DNA of 64,000 nt. It comes from Bacillota bacterium. GTDB taxonomy: Bacteria; Bacillota; Clostridia; Acetivibrionales; DTU013. Of the stretch, positions 36,501 through 43,610 are shown in pieces (positions within the stretch are counted from its first letter, which is position 1; the number at the start of each line of letters is the position of its first letter). The notes under the pieces are model-generated. The model was not told the DNA's origin. It saw only the letters and a list, made by a program, of their open reading frames with translations, and made no database searches. The position numbers and the translations under genes were made by a program. The DNA lies in the NCBI GenBank assembly GCA_023435305.1, contig JAEYRV010000048.1, positions 17,531-81,530 of the forward strand, read 5' to 3'.

Positions 36501-36911
36501 GTATCTGTCTTTGACACTGGCGAGCGATCAGGCATGGCATCATATTCCCTTGGCTTGATGAATAATAAGCTCAACCAGACCTACGTCGGATATTTCATAG
36601 GATTAAGCTGTGGTACCTGGGCAATATCCGCCTACGCGCTTGAATTCGACGACTACGCCACTATCAAGGCGCACGCGGCAATGCTGTGCGCAGATGTGCT
36701 GGAGATGCTGGAGGAATTGATGAACATGGCCGAAAGCGGCCCATCCGACTATGTGAAGAGTAAAATCAAGGAAAAAATCAAGGATAAGGCAGCTGAAGAA
36801 ACAGGTGTGGATTTCAAAAAGTTCGAGAGCATAATGAAGAAGCCGAAAGTGCCTCTGGGCTTCGTAGAAGGCTTCAAAATCGCCGTAGAGGTATACTTCG
36901 GCCTGAAGTAG
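30570..36911 (+). CDS. Giant lipoprotein with two von Willebrand factor A domains
   Basis: A 2113-residue predicted lipoprotein with signal 'IVSIVLILALLVSLFAGC' (lipidated Cys near 23). Two vWA domains follow one another: the first (about 498-680) has VVLVIDTSGSMG, 'GGTALYDATARGLELL' and 'VVFADGADS'; the second (about 690-865) has VVGVMIDDSGSMG, 'GGGTEVIKALRAAVKQL' and 'FVTDAAMAE'. Both keep the metal-ion-dependent adhesion site (DxSxS, T, D). Near 1510-1560 'APEAVLAQGWGSESDMLDLA' resembles a transglutaminase-like core in which the catalytic Cys is absent. The remaining regions are unrecognised. GGAGG precedes the ATG. It is monocistronic and precedes an exporter locus in the opposite orientation. 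Roles in envelope protein assembly or adhesion are inferred only. Confidence 0.85.
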   Translation: MSTKKIVSIVLILALLVSLFAGCTIKPKDKKNDPSDPKAQQGPQDTAGQQTTAGGTLPSGHLLLSAAEPPKLDGFLQAAPDPIGKPGVDFQLLETGEPNDWTDMPAPIVNPLGSKSLYSYTKYIPLRDDYADISWLDGVTEVTQRIYGEIWKLEINNEKLTTNYIRWYAKELGATLLNNTDDRVTFKLEKGSQLWWASATWDSLENPKAELIIVKQDIIPNGQTITIKPSDIKDGKFCFTTKAGRGDFVTAFVEINGTDAATADLRAYQYKRIGTYTRPFDYSKDIEASYCRRYTLDNIPQTDEPLFWYVSFGSGTHVPESVTIRFEKTGSIIPVNIGEQMGSIRVIGAPGSATLNFQSGLSTIKYEDGYSLNGALDSEGNTVFHVPAGYYNIKAALPGEGEGGIRMVPVSSGELTEVVLPDEFKSTYSSFETIFGNFNTNQGSISIHDNTDNSNTAEVSFLINDPLKRDVFPEKKDVTITEGGIPGEILDIKRQTAPVNVVLVIDTSGSMGNFMKPTIEAAKKFVSGLPDKTNIRLISFESNITEYKEAGKESVQKSLDKLKSKGGTALYDATARGLELLGKGENNFLVVFADGADSRELKNQGKGSSLSRDQIVSKIKSSETTVLTIGFGEGHDPQALIAMSMANDKGAYFSANDEAGLDQAFAAVAGKFGNEFVITYKRPESTADIKSEQPVVGVMIDDSGSMGSYRDAVMTMFHDFFTALPDGSLIQFSKFGNSIDMMHMTTDQKAVLMQAMAEVGNTGGGTEVIKALRAAVKQLSPLPTNKKAFIFVTDAAMAEVDYRGGGDADAVLKEIKDEGIRCLFVGVSDASSAEKSFKYAAELSGGDYIITNDINEVTARLKELEKKVLVPLNQEDRLPFSIGIKAKTDDGSIMDYYATKSLSGFSLKTKAGMTQEPRAPKITTGGKMIPLYDKKAAKLITGGVKPGNEVLAVTSHIDYEENQNKAAQQSAGPDEAAPSEMTGSTSYGKSGKNQLVTMTVKDAYTFDALSGVYAHSEKQFTALNIEIDFPKNSPSNMEAYMIPSILQHFYLCVNNGSPVPASKATWLASEPLSAPGDASVTINKGRKKSGVLVFYTDKPQRITQLSLHYYDTAYGHIQIPLAGKISDQLTEITNLPTTQPTRITDAFSMSVTGKSDQKEYGTFKRNLNYTPEQKEYRQYTVLRTIQARFDSNVQALLNIDPMERFYYVLDTAEGPLMTKMNNIVYNIPLGFTGQTMLAPGASNIVHMPFEIPEAFSEASSRITADINGGSPDIPVTSGSPVKTSSLGLKFSHEYFDLTVNSLSPSAFSNSYAILDITVTDKKDGYGTTSLNNILALEDTKATDDRSRYIESTDRTSEYLYGIDDSWAVLDGQTRRGILEFSVNYDQHGKYVLRSPQIPDMAVKISADPYPHPELMAMKHPVKVNTDFEDRLNAAVSKAVAKYEASRPKAEPRVKTMGLSANEPEGADIPAPAASVFGSKVMDSLTSLQDFYHVMYAIRWLPSPNGYDNSYYAPEAVLAQGWGSESDMLDLAEHMLAKLGIESEFRQIRVLERGKEALKYLSGADKAPNYLPALAFTDDSGQPHIFVIPFMRDAAELSGLIYLPSSKGNRANPATARMTITATVEGAPESEGSAQSGIFGAFADAMGGSGGTGTSEIVTKEIELFNKDLSIPSLSLGPIDIGYYSAAKSEVGGDLVKAVVSTTDGLLQGGDAIDTSRDKIKSVTVRMRVSGTHEDAYVHTTILENGQKLTDICHTLGFGLPEMGENTVSILMQESNTIAASSGSSGSKAAAEPSNASKVKWFTRNAIYRYIAARTAYDNETAKQLNLIMGRVDTPMAVMITCKSDGTNAVASFDLMHHQNQVLKGEEENIHAYNLFSGIYASVLEGSALPGGDGTSFLDIWQALPKGTGFILVENSDDARNEALTVLKGKYPAVLLEHLQQSLNARNNIVYLIPKEPGTIAGKQRWAWLEIDENTYEAVSVFDTGERSGMASYSLGLMNNKLNQTYVGYFIGLSCGTWAISAYALEFDDYATIKAHAAMLCADVLEMLEELMNMAESGPSDYVKSKIKEKIKDKAAEETGVDFKKFESIMKKPKVPLGFVEGFKIAVEVYFGLK

Positions 36912-36943
36912 TTAAGCAGCTGGATACGGCGCTAGAGAGGCAT

Positions 36944-37000
36944 AAAGGGGACATTTCTGGACATCGCTTCAGAGCGGCGTATCATAGAAGTGTCCCCTTT
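36944..37000. repeat. REP-like hairpin with GGGGAC/GTCCCC arms
   Basis: AAAGGGGACATTTCT pairs with AGAAGTGTCCCCTTT around a 27-base loop, 33 bases after the giant lipoprotein stop codon. It lacks a T run. A related hairpin lies at 47978. Confidence 0.6.
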
Positions 37001-37196
37001 CCTATGTACCAAACTGTCCAAAAAGTATTTTACGAAAGGTTTTAAAAATACAGTAAACCTATAGGGGACTACTCGTTTTTGCAGCTTTTGAGCAAAATTA
37101 TATTCTGAAAAGTCTATTTCATAGCCCGCTAAGCCCTTTATATATACAATTGACAACAAAAATGAGAACTTTTCTCAGATATATCTTTCAAAAGTT

Positions 37197-37316
37197 GAAA
37201 AAGTGAGTAGTGCCCTCTGTTTTTACCATCAATTAAAAGTGAGTAGTGCCCTCTGTTTTTATTATCAACTTAAAAGTGAGTAGTGCCCTCTGCTTTTACC
37301 ATCAATCTAAAAGTGA
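37197..37316. repeat. Tandem repeat of about 37 bp, three copies
   Basis: The unit AAAAGTGAGTAGTGCCCTCT followed by GTTTTTACCATCAAT is repeated three times with few changes and trails into AAAAGTGAAAGC. It could be the remains of insertion-sequence ends. The rest of 37317-37700 is GC-richer and has no supported gene. Confidence 0.75.
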
Positions 37317-37701
37317 AAGCCTTCGGTTTTGATAGCTTAAATGTGCTGAAAACCTGCTACTTTAGGGCGTCTTCAGACAAATTTGCACATATCCGGCGGG
37401 CTGCGGAATACTTTTACGAAACAGTACTGCGGGATATTGATCAGAAATGCCACTTTGATGATGCTCCAGAGCCGCTCGCAGATGCGGCAGGGGGTCCTGC
37501 GGAAGTGGAGTTTCAACAGCCCGTGAGGAATACCTCTGAGGAAAGTGATCGCATGCCCCGCCCTGGAGACGTTTCCAACGCGTCATCTTTCCGATGTTTT
37601 TGAAATTTCACTGAAGTAGGGCCCCATGTCGCATAGGCACTCCACAGTCTCTCTTGTTCTTCTTCACCGCCTGCTCCAACGCCTCCCCCAAAGAATCGCA
37701 C

Positions 37702-37752
37702 AAAAAAGGACATACCTCTTCCGGCTCACGTACTACTTTCAGAGGTATGCCC
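37702..37752 (-). terminator. Terminator of the ABC exporter operon
   Basis: On the minus strand GGGCATACCTCT pairs with AGAGGTATGTCC around a 21-base loop, followed by TTTTTT. It lies 12 bases past the last gene of the operon. Confidence 0.85.
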
Positions 37753-37763
37753 TTGTGTACCAA

Positions 37764-38756
37764 TTATTTTTCAGGAGCGTACATAACGACCCTGTCGCCC
37801 TCGAGTTCTACCTTCACCTTGTTCCTGCCCTTGAGTCCAAGGGCCTGTATATAGTCGGCCGGTATCTGCAGCCTGCCGGTCCGGTCAAGCACCACCAGCT
37901 CCTCATGCGCATCGTCACCATGGCTTGTGAGCAGGTTGCCCATCTCCGCAAGTTCATCCGCATAAGAAACCTTCCTTATGAACTCACTGCTGGTACGGCC
38001 GTCCCTGATGGCAACGACCCTGTCCACCTTGCGGGAGACCTGCCTGTCATGTGTAACAATGACGACAGTGATCCCGAAAGTATTATTGAGCTCCCTGAAA
38101 ACATCCAAAACAGCCGATGCAGTCTTACTGTCGACTGAGCCTGTAGGCTCATCGGCCAGAAGCAGCTTAGGGTTGTTTGAAAGAGCGATGGCTATCGCCA
38201 CACGCTGCTGCTCACCGCCGGAGAGCTGGCTCAGCTTGTTGTTCCTCCTGTTCAGGAGTCCGACCATATCAAGCAGCTGCAGCGCCCTGCTCCTCACATT
38301 CATCTTTCCTGTGAGCCGCATCGGCATTTCGACATTCTCCTGGGCTGTCAGATAAGGCACAAGGTTTCTGCCGTTATTCTGCCATATGAAACCGACGGTA
38401 TCACGTTTATATTTTATCAGCTGCTGATCATTGAACTTCAGCAAGTCATGCCCGTCCACGAGTAATTTCCCTGCAGACGGCCTGTCAAGGCCTCCAAGCA
38501 TATTCAGCAGCGTGGACTTTCCGCTGCCGCTGTTACCGATTATCGCCATCAGCTCCCCCGCCTCGACAATAAGGTCAAGGCCTTGCAGAGCGACAACCTC
38601 AAGATCCTTTGTCTTGTATATCTTGACCAGGTTCTCGCACTCGATCATTTTTGGACGTCCGGTCTGCTCTTCGCTCTGCTGCAAGCCGACCTCCAGGCCT
38701 TCAGCTCCTGCTTTCCTTTCCGGCTGCACAGCATTTTCGGTATTTTCATCTCGCAT
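37764..38756 (-). CDS. ABC transporter ATP-binding protein with C-terminal AbrB-like domain
   Basis: A 330-residue ATPase of the MacB/LolD type. After a charged N-terminal extension of about 36 residues come Walker A GNSGSGKST, the Q loop 'GFIWQNNGRNLVPYLT', signature LSGGEQQRVA, Walker B LLLADEPTGS and 'VIVTHDRQ'. The last 45 residues ('LVVLDRTGRLQIPADYIQAL' then GLKGRNKVKVE) look like an AbrB/MazE swapped-hairpin domain, normally a DNA-binding or dimerisation unit. It overlaps the upstream ATPase gene by 11 bases, so translation is coupled. It is probably one half of a heterodimeric motor for the permease encoded upstream. Confidence 0.9.
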   Translation of the reverse strand: MRDENTENAVQPERKAGAEGLEVGLQQSEEQTGRPKMIECENLVKIYKTKDLEVVALQGLDLIVEAGELMAIIGNSGSGKSTLLNMLGGLDRPSAGKLLVDGHDLLKFNDQQLIKYKRDTVGFIWQNNGRNLVPYLTAQENVEMPMRLTGKMNVRSRALQLLDMVGLLNRRNNKLSQLSGGEQQRVAIAIALSNNPKLLLADEPTGSVDSKTASAVLDVFRELNNTFGITVVIVTHDRQVSRKVDRVVAIRDGRTSSEFIRKVSYADELAEMGNLLTSHGDDAHEELVVLDRTGRLQIPADYIQALGLKGRNKVKVELEGDRVVMYAPEK

Positions 38757-39426
38757 CAGTTATCTCACCATCCTCCAATGTCAGTACATGGTCCGCTATA
38801 TCTATCATACTGGGGTCATGGGTGGTCATGACCACCGTCAGTCCTTCAACCTCCACCAGATTCCTGAAAAGCTTGACCACCTGCAGGCCCATATGTGTAT
38901 CCAATTCTGCGGTAGGTTCATCCGCAAATACGATAGCCGGCCTGTGAGCTATTGCCCTGGCAATTGCAACTCTCTGCTGTTCTCCTCCAGAGAGCTCGTG
39001 CGGCCTGTGATCCATTCTCTTGGCCAGTCCCACCAGTGACAAACACTGTTTCGAGCGCTCATCCCTGCCCTTCGAACCGACTCCTGCTATTCTGAGACCG
39101 AACTCGACATTCTCATATGCCGACATCATAGATATCAGTGCCACAGATTGAAATACAAAGCCCATCTGCTTTCTTCTCAATTCGTTTTTTACTCTCTCTC
39201 CGGAATGTGTGATGTCTGTTCCATTGAAATTTATGGTTCCGGAGTTTGGTTTGTCCAACGCTCCGAGAAGATTGATCAACGTAGTTTTTCCGGAACCTGA
39301 ACGGCCCCTCAGTATTGTGAGCTTGCCCTTTTCTATCTCAATCGAGATATCCTTCAGGGCGTGGACCGTCACAGGGCCTGATTTAAAGTCTCTTATCAGT
39401 TTATCAGTTTTTATGATAGCACTCAT
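38746..39426 (-). CDS. ABC transporter ATP-binding protein (MacB/LolD type)
   Basis: A 226-residue ATPase. Motifs are Walker A GRSGSGKTT, Q loop 'KQMGFVFQSVALISMMSA', signature LSGGEQQRVA, Walker B IVFADEPTAELD and 'VVMTTHDPSM'. It is of normal length for the lipoprotein/peptide exporter group. The start at 39426 is supported by GGAGG six bases upstream and excludes the four-codon extension. It lies 50 bases after the permease gene and overlaps the second ATPase gene. Confidence 0.92.
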   Translation of the reverse strand: MSAIIKTDKLIRDFKSGPVTVHALKDISIEIEKGKLTILRGRSGSGKTTLINLLGALDKPNSGTINFNGTDITHSGERVKNELRRKQMGFVFQSVALISMMSAYENVEFGLRIAGVGSKGRDERSKQCLSLVGLAKRMDHRPHELSGGEQQRVAIARAIAHRPAIVFADEPTAELDTHMGLQVVKLFRNLVEVEGLTVVMTTHDPSMIDIADHVLTLEDGEITDAR

Positions 39427-39476
39427 ATATACCTCCATAAACAGCCTGCAATACTACGGTTCCAACTATTGCAGCC

Positions 39477-42326
39477 TCAATCCTCTCCAAGCTTGACAGC
39501 CTGATCAATCTTGATCCTGGAAATAATCCTCCAGAGTATCAGGAATCCCATTGTGATCATAGTTCCGATCACTGCATATACCTTTAAATAATCCGCTCCG
39601 TTGGCCATTATCTTGAATGGAGGGACCTGATCCGCCGAGCTGTACATGATCTGCAGAAGCGGTATGAAAAGGTCTCCGGTGATCCCGCCTATCAGTATTC
39701 CAATTAGTATGGCGGCGCCTGATACAAGCAGCTGCTCGCAGGCCAGCATACCTATAACCTTTGTCAGCGACATGCCCATTGCCCTCAATATACCAAACTG
39801 CAGCACCCTGCCCTGTATCGATATTATCCAGTATATCAAAAATCCCAGCAGACTTATGAGCATTGATGCAATAAAGCCAAGTGTGAGCATGCCGTTCATC
39901 CCCTGAAGCAACGCATCATTCTTCATCTTCACAAGTTCCTGGTCAGTATATTGGAGCTTGACCAGCTGCATATTCTTTTCTAGTATTTTATCATTAATTA
40001 CCTTGTCTGTCCCATCCTCCGTCTTCTTTATCCAAACCTCATAAGGCTGCAGCGCCATCTTGCTCTGGATGTATGACAGGTTGGCAACGATCATGCCGGG
40101 TGGCTCCTTGCCCTTGGTTACCGGATTGGGATTGTAGGTGGGCCAGTAATCTATAAAGGCATAAATAACACCTTCAAGATAATTCTGGTCTCCCCAGGAT
40201 ATGTGGATGGTATCGCCTTCGGTGAGCTTGTATTTCTCCTTAAGATTTGTCGAAACCAGAAATGCTTTTGGAGCATCCACCATCAGATTGATGTATTCAT
40301 TCATATGATGGGGCAGCAGATCGTTTCTGAACCATGCGGTCCTGGCAAACTCATCGGGTATGATACCCATTATATTGATATTGTCACCCCAGTCCATGGT
40401 CGTCTGCATAACGCCTTTTTCCACATAAAGCACCTTTGTGGCTAGCTCCGTTCCAGGAAGGCTTGTGAATTCGTTGAAATTGGGTTCATAATACCTGAGC
40501 GGAGGCTGTTTTACCTTGTCCTTTTCAGCCTGAGGCATGCTCGGCATCACCGGGAGCTGATTATCCTCCCATAATGCCTTAAGGCGAACATCCGCGCCGA
40601 TGGAATATCTGATCTTGTCTTCAATGTTTTTATTCACTGTTCTGGCTGAATTTGCATTGAACAATCCTGTCGATATCGCAAGTATTATAAACAGCATCAG
40701 GAACTGCTCCTGCCCTCTCGATCTGCCCACCTGCACCAGTGATATATAAGGTACCGGCGACCAGAACTTTCTGCCCAGCCAGTAAATAAATCTGATCAGA
40801 TACGGATAGAGCCTTATAAACAGTAATCCGGCTCCAAGAACGAATATAGTCGATGTCAGAAACAAAAGCGGATCGATCTGCAGCTCGTTGGCCGATATGC
40901 CGGTGGCTTCCAGCACCTTCTGCTGTTGCTGGTATCTGTATATACCATAGCCTGCGATGAGGAGCAGTACGATATCAAGGAAGAATTTCTTCCAGATGGC
41001 GGTCTTCTTCATGCGGGATTTCGACTGCTTGTACTGTACGATCGTACCGCGGGATGCGGCAATGACAGGCGCCAGCATCGTGATCATCATTACAAGCACC
41101 GCTCCCAGTGAATACAGATATACCTTCATATTCAATGAAACAGGCAGTGCTGTTCTTTGGACGAACTCCATGAAGCCGTTTGACGATCCCAGGATGCCGC
41201 ATATGAATATTCCGAGAAGAGGTCCCAAAATAAATGCAACACCGCCTATCAGGCCGCTTTCGATCAGATAGCTTACGAAGATCTGACCCTTGCTCGCTCC
41301 TCTGCTTTTAAATACATTGATGCTGTTCTCATCATGGCTGACTATGAGCTGTGACACCATGAAAATGTAGAAGGTAAGCATAATAAGTACAGGAACTGTA
41401 AGTACCCACAGTATGTTCCGGAGCTGGTCCGCCCGCTCATTATACTGGCTGAGTATTGAACTTACAGGCATTTCAAAATCCAGACTGCTTCTGTATTTTG
41501 CAAACCATTTTTCCTGCTCTTCAATTACATCTGCAAGTTTTGAAAGATTTCCAATGGTTATGCTGTGATAATCAAATCCGCAGTTCCATTGTGCTTCCGT
41601 TACCATGCCGTTTACATCACTAAGGAATTTCCTGCCGAATAAATCAAAGTCCATCATGAATTCCATATTGTGCTTTAGCATACCATGGTTCCAGTAGATA
41701 TCGTTTTCTTCCTTGTAGGTGTAGACGCCCACCAGCTTGACCCTGCATACCTCAGCATATTCATCGGTCGGGTTCAGAAGTATGTACTCCCTGTCCAGCA
41801 GCAGGTTCTGCATTTTCATCGCCTGCTGGGATGCAATAACCTCTATGACCCCGTTTGCTTTTTCCTTGGAATACATTCTCCCATTTGTGATCTCTATATG
41901 GTCCTCAATGCCTGAAAGTGTTCCAAGCTGTGCATACATCAGATCGCTTGTGTGATCGTATTTCTCCTCTATTGTGAGCGGAATGTTAAGATTCCCCATT
42001 GTAATGCCCGTTGAAACATAGAGCAGGGGCAGATCCAGCTGAGGTATCCTTTTTGTTATGATTTCCTTTTCAAAATAGCGCAGTGCCTTTACCCTGTCTT
42101 CGTTCTTGAAATTATAATTAAGTGTTGCCGTGATCTGATATTCTCCGGGAAATTTTCCTGTTTCCAGTTGGTAATTCTCCATATCCTTGGTCAACATTCT
42201 TTGCATGATGCCATCAGTGTATATCGGAATACAGCTGACCAGGGCCGTTGCCAGGATAGATCCCAAAAGCAGGCATATTATCATCCAGAAGTTGTTGAAC
42301 ATCCTTCTGAGTACTGTCTTGAGCAA
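39477..42326 (-). CDS. FtsX-like ABC permease
   Basis: A roughly 949-residue membrane protein with an N-terminal transmembrane segment (near 'MIICLLLGSILATALVSC'), a large extracytoplasmic region (about 60-300), a first block of membrane helices ('VPVLIMLTFYIFMVSQLIVS' onwards, to about 560), a second extracytoplasmic region and a C-terminal FtsX block ('LLGFLIYWIISIQGRVLQFG', 'ILRAMGMSLTKVIGML', 'MITMGFLILWRIIS'). FtsX-like permeases with MacB-type ATPases act as mechanotransmission exporters or lipoprotein extractors. The frame opens at 42380, but GGAGG upstream of a TTG at 42326, just before the first basic/hydrophobic segment, suggests that start. This choice is tentative. Confidence 0.85.
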   Translation of the reverse strand: MLKTVLRRMFNNFWMIICLLLGSILATALVSCIPIYTDGIMQRMLTKDMENYQLETGKFPGEYQITATLNYNFKNEDRVKALRYFEKEIITKRIPQLDLPLLYVSTGITMGNLNIPLTIEEKYDHTSDLMYAQLGTLSGIEDHIEITNGRMYSKEKANGVIEVIASQQAMKMQNLLLDREYILLNPTDEYAEVCRVKLVGVYTYKEENDIYWNHGMLKHNMEFMMDFDLFGRKFLSDVNGMVTEAQWNCGFDYHSITIGNLSKLADVIEEQEKWFAKYRSSLDFEMPVSSILSQYNERADQLRNILWVLTVPVLIMLTFYIFMVSQLIVSHDENSINVFKSRGASKGQIFVSYLIESGLIGGVAFILGPLLGIFICGILGSSNGFMEFVQRTALPVSLNMKVYLYSLGAVLVMMITMLAPVIAASRGTIVQYKQSKSRMKKTAIWKKFFLDIVLLLIAGYGIYRYQQQQKVLEATGISANELQIDPLLFLTSTIFVLGAGLLFIRLYPYLIRFIYWLGRKFWSPVPYISLVQVGRSRGQEQFLMLFIILAISTGLFNANSARTVNKNIEDKIRYSIGADVRLKALWEDNQLPVMPSMPQAEKDKVKQPPLRYYEPNFNEFTSLPGTELATKVLYVEKGVMQTTMDWGDNINIMGIIPDEFARTAWFRNDLLPHHMNEYINLMVDAPKAFLVSTNLKEKYKLTEGDTIHISWGDQNYLEGVIYAFIDYWPTYNPNPVTKGKEPPGMIVANLSYIQSKMALQPYEVWIKKTEDGTDKVINDKILEKNMQLVKLQYTDQELVKMKNDALLQGMNGMLTLGFIASMLISLLGFLIYWIISIQGRVLQFGILRAMGMSLTKVIGMLACEQLLVSGAAILIGILIGGITGDLFIPLLQIMYSSADQVPPFKIMANGADYLKVYAVIGTMITMGFLILWRIISRIKIDQAVKLGED

Positions 42327-42390
42327 ACCAAAGCGCCTCCAATCCGGGGCTGCTGCGAGTCCGGCAAAAACCGTCCGCAACGCAGAAGCC

Positions 42391-43437
42391 TTATCTGATT
42401 ATGATCAGTTCTCCCTCTTCGAGGCCCTTTATTACTTCGGCCTCCGTGTCATTCTGTATGCCGACCTCAATATCACGTTCTTCTCTGATATTGTCCTTCA
42501 ACACATTGACGAATTTCCTGTTTGCAAAGTTGTTAATGACCTGTTTGGGAACTATGATAACATCCTCCTGTTTTTCAAGTGTCAGGCTGATGGTCGCGTT
42601 CTTTCCTATCTTGACACCCTCCGGAATGTTGTCCACTTTCAGGAAAACAGATTTCTTTGTCTGTTCGTCAGCGTCCTGCGGAGCTTCGGCAGGTGTCATT
42701 GTTACCTCGGCATCATACTCCTCATTGTCGATCTTGACGGTGGCCTTCATACCCAGGCTGAAGCTGTTTATCTTGTCCTGTGAATATCTCAGCTGGAGCT
42801 GTGTGGGATCGGCGACCCTGACGACAGTCTGATATGCGTTTACATATTCTCCGAGCTTGGTGTTTGTGACATAAACGATATTGCCGTCTATTGGAGAAAC
42901 AAGTCTGGCCTTCTGCAGCTCTGTCTTCAGATTCTGGAGCCTCAGCTGGTTCGATTCATAATCAAGCTTTGCCATCTCCAGTTCTGTTCTGCTGCCGCCA
43001 TCTATTTCATAACGGGCCTGTGCATCATCATAAAGCAGTTGAGACCTTTTTACTGCAAGTTCCTGCAGTTTGATATCGTTTACTATGTTTTCGGTATCGA
43101 TCTCAGCCAGCACATCACCTTTTTTGACATTCTGGCCAAGCACGGCATATACTTCCTTCAGTCTGCCGCCCCTGTCCTCATAGAACAAATCCTTTTGAGA
43201 CACCGATACAAAGCTGCCGGAGACTCTGACCGTGTTTTCGATAGTGCCCTTCTTGACCTCAATAGTCTCATATGTGATCTTATCCGGCACTTTTATCGGA
43301 GGAGCAAGTACCTCCTCCTCCTTTGGGAAGAAATAGCATCCGGATAGCGTCACCGTTAAAAAAGCAGCAATAAATATTGGGACGATACTGCGTAAGGTCC
43401 CGCTGTGTTTGCTTTGATACATTTTAGTTGGAATCAA
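42391..43437 (-). CDS. Membrane-fusion (HlyD/MacA-like) lipoprotein of the ABC exporter
   Basis: A roughly 348-residue periplasmic-adaptor-type protein. The signal ends in the lipobox LSGC. A barrel-sandwich/lipoyl half ('VYAVLGQNVKKGDVLAEIDT') leads into a helical hairpin ('LQELAVKRSQLLYDDAQARY' and 'ELEMAKLDYESNQLRLQNLK'), the second lipoyl half ('ARLVSPIDGNIVYVTN') and beta-barrel domains to the C-terminus. In Gram-positives such adaptors join FtsX-like permeases and ATPases for peptide export. GAGGTG with six-base spacing points to a TTG start at 43437; the ATG at 43422 has no good site. It is first in the exporter operon and divergent from the YesM-like kinase. Confidence 0.88.
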   Translation of the reverse strand: MIPTKMYQSKHSGTLRSIVPIFIAAFLTVTLSGCYFFPKEEEVLAPPIKVPDKITYETIEVKKGTIENTVRVSGSFVSVSQKDLFYEDRGGRLKEVYAVLGQNVKKGDVLAEIDTENIVNDIKLQELAVKRSQLLYDDAQARYEIDGGSRTELEMAKLDYESNQLRLQNLKTELQKARLVSPIDGNIVYVTNTKLGEYVNAYQTVVRVADPTQLQLRYSQDKINSFSLGMKATVKIDNEEYDAEVTMTPAEAPQDADEQTKKSVFLKVDNIPEGVKIGKNATISLTLEKQEDVIIVPKQVINNFANRKFVNVLKDNIREERDIEVGIQNDTEAEVIKGLEEGELIIIR

Positions 43438-43610
43438 TATCAACACCTCACGATTAAAGTCAGATTAGCCCAGCTTCATATTATTTTAGCATTAAGGTTC
43501 GCATAAAGGTAGATGTTTTTTTTTAGGACATGGTGCTTTTTTTTATACCGTGAGTCATTCCGTTTGCTTTTTTTATATAGATTTAATAAAATAACAGTGA
43601 GGTGCACATA

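Noticed and set aside
37283..37603. 106-residue frame downstream of the 37-bp repeats
   Set aside because: It begins inside the repeat block, has no recognised family and no ribosome binding site; a remnant of an insertion sequence is possible but cannot be shown.
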